This document shows positions 25,200 to 37,089 of a stretch of 64,000 nucleotides of DNA, in pieces. The DNA is taken from the NCBI RefSeq assembly GCF_003576645.1, contig NC_044929.1:19656658-19720657 (forward strand), given 5' to 3'. Made by a program: the position numbers and the translations under genes. Under the pieces are notes generated by a model that saw nothing but the letters and a program-made list of their open reading frames with translations, did not search any database and was not told the DNA's origin. The stretch is from Ipomoea triloba. Lineage: Eukaryota; Streptophyta; Magnoliopsida; Solanales; Convolvulaceae. Position 1 is the stretch's first letter. Each line of letters opens with the position of its first letter.

Positions 25200-26560
25200 A
25201 TTTTACATGTTTAGAATTTCTAACTTTCTACTGTATAATTAAGGAAATTTTGTTATGTGCTTTTAGATATCTAACTATGCATTTTTAGTTGTTATCCCTT
25301 ACACTTTTATACTTATCACTGTGCACTTTTAACATTTGTTTGTACATTTTTTATAAGTTCGAACTTCAAATTTAAGGACCTTTACCATTTTTGCAGTAAA
25401 GATTGATGGAGGAATATTATATTGTACACTTTTTAGCATTTGTAATATTCACTTATACAATTCAAACTGTGTACATGTAAATATTATTACATATATTGTG
25501 AATCTTAAACATTAAAACTATGCACATTTTGAGTTTCTGTTGTTTACTACTTTTAAATATCAAATTATAAATTTTTAATTTAGTTCTTATACTACATACA
25601 TCTTTAAAAAATTGCAATCCCAACTCAAGTGTAGTGCCTATGAAAGGGAATGAAATAGCAGTCTTTTGTGAAGTTGTTTGAACATGCATTGACAAGTACA
25701 CAAATTGAAAAAAAAAAAAAAATCACTCCATCATTGTCATCTCCATAGGAAACCATTTGTAGTAAAATTTAAAAAAAAAAAATTAAAAAAAAAAACAAAA
25801 CTTAACAAGTATGATATGTAAAAATAACATGTTGGTTACACTTAATTAAAATAACCCAACTACTGTGTGCCTTTTCTTCAGGTTTAACCTCCTTCTCTAA
25901 TGAAAAATAGCACAACAACTTGTATAAGAAAAAGGCTCAGGATAATGTAAGGTCTGGATTGGATCTCTTGTATGCACATGAAGATTAAGATCTTACTAAT
26001 GAGCTGATTACGCGACTCGCGATTTACCTTCACAGTAGTTCTAAGGGAGGAGTCTTGTAGGCTTAGGCTTAGTCTGACAAAACTGAGATAACCTAAGTTT
26101 TTTTTAAACAAAAAAAAAAAAAAAAAAAAAAAAAACCAACAACTGTATCCATGCAAATTATATAATCGATGATAGTTCACATTGCAATGTCAACCACGAT
26201 AGATAAATTTTTAAGCAATATATCCAATTACATTGCACAATCTCAAATATTATGTGAACACAGTGGTCCTACGTGGCTATGTGCGACACTTTTCCATGAA
26301 CATGGAGGTCAGCAAGAGTTGGCCTGGTAAGTGGTAACAGAGACAAAACATTATTTTGTAGATACGTATGAATTTCGTGGATTCCAAAGATTTCATTTGC
26401 TTGGGTCCCTATACTATACTTGCTCCCATCCTCTTTCACAACAGATCACAGGATCTTCAGTCTTGACCTCAAGATACTCCATTATCTTGGCAGTAATTAT
26501 TATAGATTTTGGTGTGAATGCATCTATTTGGAACCCTCTTTTCTTCTTCCCATATAAGAT
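25200..26560. other. Intergenic with A-rich tracts
   Basis: Contains poly-A or A-rich runs near 25710, 25775 and 26110-26134 and no convincing gene. The ORFs at 25462, 25884 and 26331 show no recognisable domain. Confidence 0.4.
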
Positions 26561-26813
26561 CCTTCCTTAATTCACTTGCAAATCCTTAGCTTGCTACAAA
26601 ATCTTAATGTTAAAGCTATAGATCCTTAATTGACTTGCAAATCCTTAGCTCCAAGGTACACAAAAATCTTAGTGTTAAATTAAAGATCCTTAATTGACTT
26701 GCAAATGCTTAGCTCCAAGATACATGCATGCACCAAAATCTTAGTGTTAAAGATCCTTAATTGACTTGCAAATCCGTCCTTAGCTCCAAGATACACCAAA
26801 AATCTTAGTGTTA
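26561..26813. repeat. Minisatellite, four units of about 60-65 bp
   Basis: Unit: GATCCTTAATTGACTTGCAAATCCTTAGCTCCAAGATACA...CAAAATCTTAGTGTTAAA. Four copies in tandem with small indels. The first copy is the most diverged (TTCACTTGC, TTGCTACAAAATC). Non-coding. Confidence 0.85.
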
Positions 26814-26929
26814 ACTACTCAATCAATATAGTATATTTGGATGGTGCAATAAGTTTCATCTTAACTATAGGTCTAAACTAATAGTTAGATTACATAATAT
26901 TTTATATTAGGGAAAATGACACTCTTAGT

Positions 26930-27185
26930 TATCTAATTGTGGGAAAATAGTTAACTCATTCCATAAATTATTAAGGTATTCGCATTTAGTCCCTCAATTA
27001 TTATCTCGGTGGCAGATATAGCCTCTCGGTGACAATTGAGTATATCTGCTATGGGGGTTTAACGAATGTTATCATTGAGGAATTACATCCAACACCGAGA
27101 TGATAATTGAAAGACTAAATCTGACGACCTCAATATATAGTTAGGGATTAAGCTGAGTTAACTATCTTACCTTAATTGGGAGGAA
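26930..27185. mobile_element. Degenerate foldback element
   Basis: AAATAGTTAACTCATTCC on the left and GAGTTAACTATCTTACC on the right face each other, with TTTAGTCCCTCAATTATTATCTCGGTG and its diverged complement (ATGATAATTGAAAGACTAAATC) inside. It belongs to the TTAGTCCCTCAA class of long-armed MITEs. A (G)12 run follows at 27187. Confidence 0.5.
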
Positions 27186-27199
27186 GGGGGGGGGGGGGT

Positions 27200-28370
27200 A
27201 AAAGCACCATTTTTTTTCTCTTTATATTATATTATACTCAGCATGTCCCTCATATGTATGAGTTATTCTAAATCTAAATCTTATACCAAATTAAAGAATG
27301 TGTCATGCATCAATTAAAAGGGTAAGAGCAATCCCAGGAATAGATTTTTTTTGCTCAATTTTTACCGGCCACATATATAAGTTGAAGAGAGGAAAAAAAT
27401 TTGTATTATTAACAGACCGCCACACGGGCATCAAACAAAGGTTTTTTTTTTTTTTTTTGGTCATTTCCTCCTGAGCCCTACAAAAAATCATACCTACGGT
27501 AAATAGATATAAAACGAAAAAAAAAATCTTTTTTCATTCTCTCCTCTCTGCTCCAATTCATTCACTCTCTCATCTCCTCCATATATGCAAAATAAAATTT
27601 CAAACAAACCATACCATTGATAAGGTTACCCTAAACTCATAATTAGACTACACATTTATATTGTATACTTATATTACGTTCAATAAAATAATGTTCGAAC
27701 TCATAATCAACGGTTTAAACTAGCTAAATCCTTTAAAATATCCGTACAGTAGATAACTAGGATCTATAACGAGCACAAACTTAGGTCCACTATATTATAG
27801 ATCTTATCCACATGCTAGCTGTTGTTGTGGATAATGAAGAAAAGTATACAAGGTTTATAAATTCCCAGCTGTATTTGTGTACGACTCACCATTTTCTTTC
27901 TTCTAGAGAGAGAGAAAGAGAGAGAACAAAGATTCTCTTATTGACCATCCCACAAAACGTAATATGAAAACGTTGAACAATCACGATGAGATCATGCAAT
28001 CCAACTATGTCTTGTTATGACACGACATCATAATATCATATACCACATTAGAAGACACTTCTATTTCATGCCAATCAAAATAGGTATCATTGGTATTTGG
28101 TAAATAATAATTATAATAATAAGGAATTGAATTTATAATGTTGAAATTTGGTCACTACTAACTAGTTTAAACAGACAAGCATGTCATTCTACAGTTCCCT
28201 GTCTGGTACGTAATGTAAATTTTCCAGATTTGTTTTTTGGACTAATCATATCATATATTTAAAAGATGGGACCAAAATTTTGATACTTTTGACTATACAA
28301 TATTACAATGTGATTTTACTGTTTAATTTTTAATAAATGATCATATTGGAAGTAATATTTGAATTTGGTT
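27200..28370. other. Intergenic, nothing identified
   Basis: 27326-27600 starts with GTAAGAGCAATCCCAGGAATAG and has CT-rich low complexity near 27540-27585, perhaps an old GAGCATC-type element. Otherwise AT-rich without genes. Confidence 0.35.
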
Positions 28371-28374
28371 ATTT

Positions 28375-28507
28375 TTTTTTTTTTTGTGAGTATTACCAAC
28401 TTTCTCAACTTACTAAAGCACAAAGAGTCAAGACCGCCTGTATTCACTGAGGCTCGAACCCATGACCTTCCATTTGAGAGAGCCATCAGACTACAAGTTC
28501 ATTGACA
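28375..28507 (-). mobile_element. SINE, - orientation, 20.7-kb family
   Basis: On the - strand: head TTGTAGTCTGATGG, box B GGGTTCGAGCCTC, body GTCTTGACTCTTTGTGCTTTAG, and an A tail. GGTTATTT before (28367) and after (28508) is a short target duplication. Confidence 0.7.
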
Positions 28508-28671
28508 GGTTATTTAGACTCACTATGATATAATACAAATAAAGTTTTGTTCACCATTAAATTACATTACAAATTCTCTCCCTATCTCTCTTTTAATATA
28601 ATATAAGGAAAGAAAGTAAATTAGATAAATAATTTAACCTTAGAGCATCGGTATAAGCAAAAATAAGGGTG

Positions 28672-28930
28672 TGTTTGGTTTATGAATTTACACATCAGGA
28701 ATAGAAATCAAAATCATAATTAGTATTTGGTTGACAACTTTTTAAAATACGACTATATATGAGATTTTATTATCCCTTCAATTAAACACTTCATTCACTA
28801 ATTAAAAACTGATATCATTTCATCTTATTGGTAATTTAATTTTTAAGTTTGAATTTGTAATTTTAGATTTTTGTATTGATTTTTTTTGTTTATATTGGTG
28901 CTTTGGATTTCATTATATATATATACATAC

Positions 28931-28979
<49 letters not shown>
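28672..28979. mobile_element. 5' part of a TTTGGTT MITE ending in (AT/ACAT)n
   Basis: TAA then GGGTGTGTTTGGTTTATG, with the same internal words as 30902 onward (GACAACTTTTTAAAA, ATTGGTGCTTTGGATTTCATTATA). The right half is missing, replaced by a TATACATACATAC...(AT)n tract (28914-28979). Confidence 0.6.
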
Positions 28980-28981
<2 letters not shown>

Positions 28982-29987
28982 ATTATTTGTATTTCTAATT
29001 ACTAAGTTTTTTTATATATTTAATTACTAAGTTGACTCTTTATTAACTAGTCTAGAGACAAAATTTGTCGATTAATGGGTAGTCAGTAAAAATAGAAAGC
29101 TTACAAATAATGTCATGTAAGGAATTGGAGTAAAACTTAGAGAGTAATGTTGGGGAACATTTTTCCTAAATTAACATCTGAAAAGGAAAAAAATAGTGTT
29201 GTTTTATCACCTTTTAAGAACCTATTAATGTACCTTCCGTGTAGGTTTATTATTGGTCTGCAAACAATCTTAAACCTCAACAAGCAAAAACACCTATATG
29301 TGCAACAAAAGAATAGGTGGTAAAGGCTCGATCAGGATAGGCTAGCTAGGAAGTGGAGCAAAAAGAAGTGCTTTTAGTCGCACTAAATATACACAAATTT
29401 TATTCAAAAAGGAACTTTTATAATGATGACTACTTAATCTTAATGGATGATGTTAGAACTGAGTTATTGAGCATCCCAAAAAAATTACATCAAATAAAGA
29501 ATATACTTTAGATTCTTTTTTTTTTTTTTTAAGTTTAGACTCAAAATGATTAGAACAATTAACAAACATTCACGAATACTTCTACTAGTATTCTACTTTA
29601 GAGGGAAGTCTTGTGTAAAAGGTTTTTGATATTTTATTTTGTATTTTAAAATTTTTAATTTGATATTAATTGATAGGGTACTGTTAAACTCATATAAACA
29701 ATTTTATGTTGAGGTAATAATTACATGTGGTCATAGATTTGATCTTTACAGACGATGTTAATTGTTATACTATAAATTTAAAATAGAATAATAATATAAT
29801 AGACTTTAGTTATCTTATTTTCTAAGGGTATAAAAGCTAAGAGAATGTTAAAATTATAGAGTAAATGGTAATTCAACATGGCCTCACTATTCTCAATTGG
29901 ACTTGTTTGCTTAGAATACAAGAAAGATCATTATTTATACATATAGTATAGTCCTCCGTGCATGATTAACCCCTTTACTTCCATTTN

Positions 29988-30026
<39 letters not shown>

Positions 30027-30440
30027 CCTAATTCCACTACCTTTGTGATGTCTGCTGCCTGCCCTAGTGACACGTGTCCATTTTGTGGTCCTTTCTTTCT
30101 TTTCACACTAGATCAAAACTAATTATACGGAGTGTCAATTATTTTTGTGTGGATCGGAGAATGATCCATATAATTGTATGAAGTATAAATGAAAGATAAT
30201 TTTTAATATACGTATATTATTTTTGTACTGAAATTATATTATTTGAAAGTATATATTTGAATATTGAAAATATATTATTTTGTATATTATTAAATAATAT
30301 GCATTTAATATATAAATGATGTACTTTTATAAACATATTAGTCCAGCTAATTTTAGTATAGATTTTTAATATTGATCTTCAAATCTAAAAACACTAATTC
30401 AAACTATATAAAATCATAGGTTCAAACCCTCTAGTAGATT
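28980..30440. other. Intergenic with poly-A and one N
   Basis: No gene recognised. Position 29987 is N, followed by an A run of about 37 bases (29988-30024), an assembly-uncertain homopolymer. Sequence at 30369-30402 (TGATCTTCAAATCTAAAAAC) recurs at about 32638 inside the palindrome. Confidence 0.5.
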
Positions 30441-31139
30441 AGTGAATGGTAGATAGTTTCGGGCCGAGTTTCTCCCACCTTGTGCCCCAACCCAAAGATG
30501 AAGCTTAACCAATGAGAGATTATGGTAAGTTGTCATTCGATCAACACATGAATTCTTTCAATAGGTTCAAACCCTCTAGTAGATTGTCAAAGGGGCAAAG
30601 TTTAAAACTCAAGAGATGACAATGAAAGCTTGATTGATTGACACTGTGAGAGAGAGAGTTACAGATAAAGAGGTTACACTGAACTACCTCTACAATAGGC
30701 TACATACTAGGAGTCTGACTCTAACAATAATATACTAAGTCTAATATTATTTACATGACTAACAATGGCAGTAGGGGTATGTTTAGTTCACACATGAAAT
30801 CAGAATCGGAATGGGAATCAAATACTTGATAATGATAATAGGTTTTCGTAAAAATATTTTGCATGTTTGGTAGTATATGGTAGAATTGGAATGATTACTA
30901 AGGGTGTGTTTGGTTCATGGGTTTATACACTAGGAATGAGAATCAAAACCATAGTTTTTGGTTGACAACTTTTTAAAACACAACTATGAGATTTGATTAC
31001 CCTTTAATTATTAACATCATTCACTAATTGAAATGGGTATCATTCCATTTTATTGGTAATATATGGTTTTTAAGTTTGGATTAGTGTTTTCAGATTTTTG
31101 TTTTAATTTTTTGTTCATATTGGTGCTTTGGACGTCATT

Positions 31140-31440
31140 ATATTAGGATCAATTATTGCATATTAATTTTTTATTTTTGTATTTTTTAAACATGTATGCC
31201 TATTATAGGGTCATACATAACCAAATATCAATATTAGTAATCATTCCAATTCCATGCTACTACCAAACATGCAAAATACTTTCATCAAAAGTCACTACCA
31301 TTACAAAGTATTTTATTCTAATTCCGATTCCGGTTCCGATTCCATGTGCGAACCAAACACACCCTAATATTGATGTTTGGTTATGTATGACCTTATAATG
31401 GAAATAAAGGTTTTAAAAATACAAAAATAAAAAATCAAGA
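31140..31440. repeat. Inner palindrome of the nested repeat
   Basis: TAGGGTCATACATAACCAAATATCAATATTAG on the left faces TAATATTGATGTTTGGTTATGTATGACCTTAT on the right, on either side of MITE ends (CGAACCAAACACACCCTAA at about 31346). It would form a hairpin of its own. Confidence 0.65.
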
Positions 31441-31674
31441 CAATTGATCATAATATAATGACATCCAAAGCACTAATATAAACCCAAAAAAAAAAACAAA
31501 AACAAAACAAAACAAAAACAAAAACAACAATCTAAAAGCACTAATCCAAACTTAAAAATCAGATTACCAATAAGATGGAATGATACTTATTTTTTATTAG
31601 AAAATGAGGTTTTTAATTGGAGAAGTAATCAAATTCCATAGTCGTGTTTTAAAAAATTGTCAACCAAACACTAA

Positions 31675-32032
31675 GGGTATGTTTGGTTCCAACATTGGAA
31701 TTGGAATGACAATAGGAATCAAATATTTGGTAATTGTAAGAGTGTTAAGTAGAATGTGTCACTTTGTTTGGTAATAAATAAGAATTGGAATCAAATAATA
31801 TAAATAACTAAATAATTAATTAAAATAAAAATAAATATTGTCCTTTTTACTTTTTTTTTTCTCGCTTATTTTTTATTCAATTATTCAAAAGTAGATAAGT
31901 AAAAGGGTAATGTGTTTTGTAATTAATATAGGATTTAATTTCAATAGTAGAATAAAAAAAATAGGCAAACAAACATAATAATGGGTATCAAAACTCAGAA
32001 TAGGGTGCAAAAGTTCAAAATCGAACACACCC
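31675..32032. mobile_element. Harbinger-like MITE inside the palindrome
   Basis: GGGTATGTTTGGTTCC at the left, GAACACACCC at the right, TAA on both sides (31672-31674, 32033-32035). 358 bp, non-coding. It lies between the arms of the larger palindrome, so it inserted into an existing element. Confidence 0.7.
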
Positions 32033-33559
32033 TAACTATGATTTTGATTCCTATTAAACCAATGAACCAAACACAAAATTAACCTTTCTATGAATATGTT
32101 TAATAACGCATGTCTAATCACGCTTAATAAATTCATTATTCATGAATCACTTTCGAAATCGAAGGGGGCAGTGAAGATCTTTGATGTTCTTGATTTTTGT
32201 TTGATTAACTTTTAATTTAATTTGTTAATAATGCTGAGCTCCATCCATCCCATTGGGTACGCAACCCACAGAATAATTTTGATCTTCCAATTTCTTTATT
32301 GATCAAATTAAAATGTTAAAGTTCATAAAAAAGTCGATCATTTTTTCTTCCTACATGAAAAAATTATTTTTTTTCTTAGGATAATATTACTTTATACTAC
32401 TAACCGTTGCAATTATATAAGAAACATTTCATCAATAATATATTAAGTTCTAAATTTCTACTAAGAAATTACTATATTAATCAATTATAGCACTTCAAAG
32501 AAACAAGAACTAAATATCTTAAATATAAACATAAAATTTGTGGGAAATATTTATACAAACAATAAGATGGAATGATACTCATTTTTAATTAGTGAATGGG
32601 TTTTTAATTAAAGCTACACTATTTATAATTTTATATACTGATCTTCAAATCTAAAAACACTAATTCAAACTTAAAAATCATATATTACCAATAAGATGGA
32701 ATGATACTCATTTTTAATTAGTGAATGAGGTTTTTAATTAAAGAGTAATCAAACCCCATACTTGTGTTTTAAAAAGTTGTCAACCAAACACTTATTAACT
32801 ATGGTTTTGATTCTCATCCATAGTGTGTAAACCCATGAACCAAACACACCCTTAGTAATAATTCCAATTCTACTATACTACCAAACATGCAAAATACTTC
32901 CACGTAAACCCATTATCATTACCAAGTATTTGATTCTCATTCCGATTCTGATTCCATGTGTGAACCAAACATACCCCTACTGTCATCTCTTGAGTGTTAA
33001 ACTTTGCCCCTTTGACAATCTACTAGAGGGTTTGAACCTATTGAAAGAATTCATGTGTTGATCGAATGACAACCTACCATAATCTCTCATTGGTTAAGCT
33101 TCATCTTTGGGTTGGGGCACAAGGTGGGGGAAACCCGGCCCGAAACTATCTACCATTGTTTACGCTCCTCCTGACTCTAGGAACACTCCTCTTATCCACA
33201 AGGTAAGCCTGGTTCACTTATTGTGACACGACATGATGCTCATTTCCTTCCAACTATCATCGCTCTCTCTAGCCATGCATCTTGGTGAGACAATCGCTTT
33301 ACCCGAGCATCGCAGTCCTTTCTCATCCCCCCACCCCCCACCTCCAAACACTATATTTCTTTAATAATCCACTAAAAGGTTGAACTCTTAAATATTCGTG
33401 GGTGCAATCTGCCACCTCAAAACCAACTATGCTACTCAGAAGGAAATCATTTTGATTCCGTGAGTGCTTCTTATTTATGGCTTTTATTCATTTTACAAAA
33501 TAAATGGTACTTAACCATGAAATCTGATCTGAATCAGAAAAGAATATCACATCTTTGAA

Positions 33560-33875
33560 AAACCAGTATATACATCTGTCTTTATGCACATCTGTTTCCC
33601 AATTCAATTCCACAAAGCTTTAATTAAACTAGCTAATCTCTCATGTCATCTCTAAGCCAATAAATTAATCATGCGATCTGCATGTCGTTTTCAATGGTTA
33701 CTTAAAATGAACAAACCAATACTAGGTAGCCCTGTCTTCATTATAACATGGAAAACCTGAATTCCAAAACAAGATATTCTCATAAGATTTGGGCTGGTCC
33801 ACTTGCCATATCTTACAAGATCATCTTATGATTCACATATTTTAATTTGAACATAATTTAATCAGATCAATATAT
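33560..33875. repeat. Direct repeat, copy A
   Basis: About 310 bases with diverged homology to 34765-35080 in the same order: TACATCTGTC...ATGCACATCTGTTTCCCAATTC, ATCTGCATGTCGTTTTCAATGG, AACAAGATATTCT, GGTCCACTTGCC, ATCTTACAAGAT, TTATGATTCA, CATAATTTAAT. No ORF. A strict 24-base block (ATCTGCATG...TGGTTAC) is the best conserved part. Confidence 0.75.
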
Positions 33876-34103
33876 TATTTTTTAAAAACGTATTTAGAAG
33901 TCCGATCCACATCTAATTATCCATCGGTAATAATGTTTTTTATTACCTTTCCACCCAAGCATCTCCTAAAGCCTAAAAGAAAATTCATGCAAAGCAACAT
34001 CAGAATTTAATTTGTACATTTTCTGGTATTTTATGTCTTAATCTGATTTTTCCTGTTGTGTGATTACACACATAAAGATGTCAAATGATATCATTTTATT
34101 CAC

Positions 34104-34328
34104 TCACTTTCCTCTTTTATCTTTTTTTACTACGAAAATTTTTTTCAACAATCTATAAGTCTTTAATATAAGGATCGCGGATCTTGTCCAAAAAAATCTT
34201 GAAGACAATGTTTCAGGCGTGAAGAACAGTTTTCTCATCGTAGTAACAACGTCAAAATGAGATTTCGAATTTGATGATGAGAGAATGACAGAAATAATTT
34301 CTATTGGTTTGTCATTTGTAGTGGACAA
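34104..34328. other. ORF of unknown status between direct repeats
   Basis: The 74-codon - strand frame has no recognised motif, and its base composition is like the flanks. I see nothing else between the two direct repeat copies. Listed only to describe the stretch; probably not a gene. Confidence 0.15.
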
Positions 34329-34764
34329 GATATTTCCATGTGAATGTTTACGTGGTGTACTTGCACGCTAAATGTGAATTTGCATGCCATTTTTGCACCT
34401 TGCTCTCATTTTCATTTAGAATCATTAGGTAACAAGTTATGTCAATGTGTTAAGTAAGATGCGAAAGAATAACTTTACAAAATAAACTATTTTATAATTT
34501 TCTTGGCACGAGAAGATGTGTATTTCTCTAAGGTGGGGTGTGCAGTTTTAGCATATCAAAGCCAGTAAAGATGGATTAAGAAATTAGTGTAGATGCAAGT
34601 TGGTTTAGTCATTGTTTCTTTGAAGTACAATTAACTTCTACATGTAATAATAAACTAAACAAAACGTAATTAATCATGAAATGTAATTGGCAAAAATGAA
34701 TATTATTACATCTTTGAATAATCAAGGATAGATCTACATTTGCCTTCAAAAAAAAAAAAAGGAT

Positions 34765-35085
34765 AGATCTACATTTTTCTATATGCAAATCTGTTTTCCA
34801 ATTCCATTGCATAGTGCTTTAATCTCATCATCTCATCTCTAATTAAGCCAATATATATATGTAAATGATGCTATCTGCATGTCGTTTTCAATGGTTACTA
34901 AGGGACAAATTAAAGAACATACTAAGTAGCACCATCTTCAGTCTTTACTACCATGGAACCTGCCAGAAATTCTAAAACAAGATATTCTGATTAGATCTCC
35001 GTTGGTCCACTTGCCTCATCTTACAAGATATTGACTTATGATTCATATAGTTTAATTTACACATAATTTAATGACATCAAATCTT
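34765..35085. repeat. Direct repeat, copy B
   Basis: Second copy of the 33560-33875 segment, about 1.2 kb downstream. Just before it, GGATAGATCTACATTTGCC and GGATAGATCTACATTTTTC repeat around a poly-A run at 34749-34760 (a short A-tailed insertion with an AAGGATAGATCTACATTT duplication). Confidence 0.75.
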
Positions 35086-35089
35086 CTTG

Positions 35090-35784
35090 GAAATTGCATT
35101 TGGAAAACTTGACTTGGGTCAATGGAGTTTGTATTATAAGTTATGTTTCAATTAAAGATCTATAAGTATAGATCCATTATTAGACATTTATTTAGTTATT
35201 AATTTAGTCTTTTTTTTAATCGGGACATTTTTCATAAATGATAGAGGAATTGACTCCAAGATAATTATAAAAAAATGCATAATGTAAAAAGAAATGAGAA
35301 AAAGAACTTGCTATATTGTATAAGAGTAAGTATGTGATCGAATGTGATGACAAAATGTGCCCTTACTACAAGGTAGAATTGGACTATATATACAAGAAGT
35401 TTAATGGCTCCTTTAATAATTCTCATGCAACTTGAAAGTTTCCCAAGTCGAATTGGTGCTCGTAACAGTTGTAACATTTGTAATAATGCATAACAGTTCT
35501 CACTTTTTATATGAGGACCATACTCTCATTTAAATTTGCATGTAAAAAGTAGGGACTGATCTCAGCCGTCCATTAGGATTTATCAATGGTTGAGGATTTT
35601 AGCAATAAAAAATATGAGTTCAATTTTATAATTATTGAAAACTTTTAAGAGTGGGTTCATTTTATAATTATTGCAAAATAAAAAGTTTAGTAATAATAAA
35701 ATCCTAAATTTTGATTTCTCAAGATGGAGGGTGTGAATATGTTAGTACTTTTTGTCTGGAGAGGTGTTCTCACATGAACCTTCC
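35090..35784. other. Intergenic, nothing identified
   Basis: AT-rich, no convincing ORF. Ends at a TATATATACATATATACATAC microsatellite (35785-35844). Confidence 0.4.
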
Positions 35785-35806
35785 CTATATATATATATAT
35801 ACATAT

Positions 35807-35844
<38 letters not shown>
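35785..35844. repeat. (TA)n/(CATA)n microsatellite
   Basis: Mixed TA and TACA repeat. It supplies the IYIYTYIHTYIYI residues of a meaningless ORF across it. Confidence 0.9.
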
Positions 35845-35896
35845 GATGCTCAATGATCGACACATTCTAATTCCCAATCGGTCTACTTACGGATGT

Positions 35897-36430
35897 TAAT
35901 TAATTTTATTTATTGTTCTAGATTTACAGGTCACATTTCATTTTTAGTCCTATTTTTTCAGAACATTTACTTTTGGTCCTAGTATTATTAGGACATAACT
36001 ATTTTTGAACATCCTCTATCAACAAACATGTTTAAATGGCGTTAAATTTTTGCCTATTCAATTCTAAGTGTTAATTCTTTTTTTTGTCCTAAACTTATGT
36101 GTTACTCCACTGTTGCGAAGATTCAGGTTGCAGAGGCGATGTTGCAGAATGTAGATGCGTGGATTGCAATTGTAGAAAATTGGGGACTCTAGCTATGAAT
36201 TAGAGATTTTTTTTTAAAATATATATATATATATACTAAGTCAACTCACTTTGTATAAAAGACCAAAATATCCTCATATTTGATATCATTTTAACAGGTT
36301 TATTGACGAACGATAAAAAATGGTCATACCACAATAATACTAGGACCAATATACAATATTCTAAAAAATAAAGATTAAAAATAAAATGCTATATATAAAT
36401 TTAGGACAAAAAAATGAAATTAACTCTTTA
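35897..36430. mobile_element. Foldback MITE, 24.8-kb family, with nested insertion
   Basis: Left arm (GTTCTAGATTTACAGGTCACATTTCATTTTTAGTCCT, then TTTTGGTCCTAGTATTATTAGGAC) and right arm (ACAATAATACTAGGACC ... AATTTAGGACAAAAAAATGAAATTAAC) match the 24784-25186 element. A second, partial left end (GTTAATTCTTTTTTTTGTCC at about 36069) suggests a nested or recombined copy. Flanking duplication not identified. Confidence 0.6.
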
Positions 36431-36624
36431 ATTTATACAAGTTAAGTAGTTAGATCATGTTCACACTATATCTATGACTACGATGGTATCTCGACCACAA
36501 TTGCATCTCGACCACAATTGCTTATTGTTAGCTTTTCTTTTCTTTGTATTTTTTTTCCAAAAAACGACAAAAAAAAAACTATTAATTACAAATTTTCAAT
36601 TAACATGGACAATATTAATGTAAG

Positions 36625-37085
36625 ACTAATACCAAATAATTAACAATTAGGCCACTGAGTCAAAAAAAAAAGTGCAATTAGACTACTGAACATTCTAAAT
36701 ATATGTAATTTTACCTGATAACAGGTTACCATCCATTTTATCAAGTTACTAGCTTATGCGGATGGTGAGTTGGCATTTTAAAATAATTTTTAATAATAAA
36801 CTATTAAAATAAAAAAATTAAAATAATTAAAATAATTAAAAAAAATTAAAATAATAATAAAAATACATACCTGCAGCCACCCCCTTTAATAATGCCCTTG
36901 CCACCTTGATAGGAAACCTGCAGATGAATCAAATTTAATTAACCCGATGAAATGGATGGTAACCTGCTATCAGGTGAAATTGCATATATTTGGAGTGTTC
37001 AGTGACATATTTGCACTTTTTATGGTTCAGTGACCTAATTGCACTTTCAAGTTATGTTCAGTGATCAATTTGAATATAAGGTAAT
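36625..37085. mobile_element. Foldback element (CAGTGACCTAATTGCAC class)
   Basis: AGGCCACTGAGTC...AAAGTGCAATTAGAC, then GTAATTTTACCTGATAACAGGTTACCATCCATTT, on the left. The complements AAATGGATGGTAACCTGCTATCAGGTGAAATTGC and GTTCAGTGACCTAATTGCAC lie on the right. Arms of about 130 bases around an A-rich centre. Confidence 0.65.
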
Positions 37086-37089
37086 ATTA

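Larger units (their letters stand above)
30445..33157. repeat. Nested 2.7-kb inverted repeat built from MITEs
   Basis: Three concentric arm pairs are visible. Outer: 30445-30621 against 32981-33157 (GGTAGATAGTTTCGGGCC and complement). Middle: 30771-30901 against 32852-32980 (GGGGTATGTTTAGTTCACAC and GTGTGAACCAAACATACCCC). Inner: 30902 to about 31120 against about 32640-32851 (GGGTGTGTTTGGTTCATGGG and complement). The left side holds 149 extra bases (30622-30770) absent from the right. The centre contains further elements. No host coding; the ORF at 31156 is chance. Confidence 0.85.
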
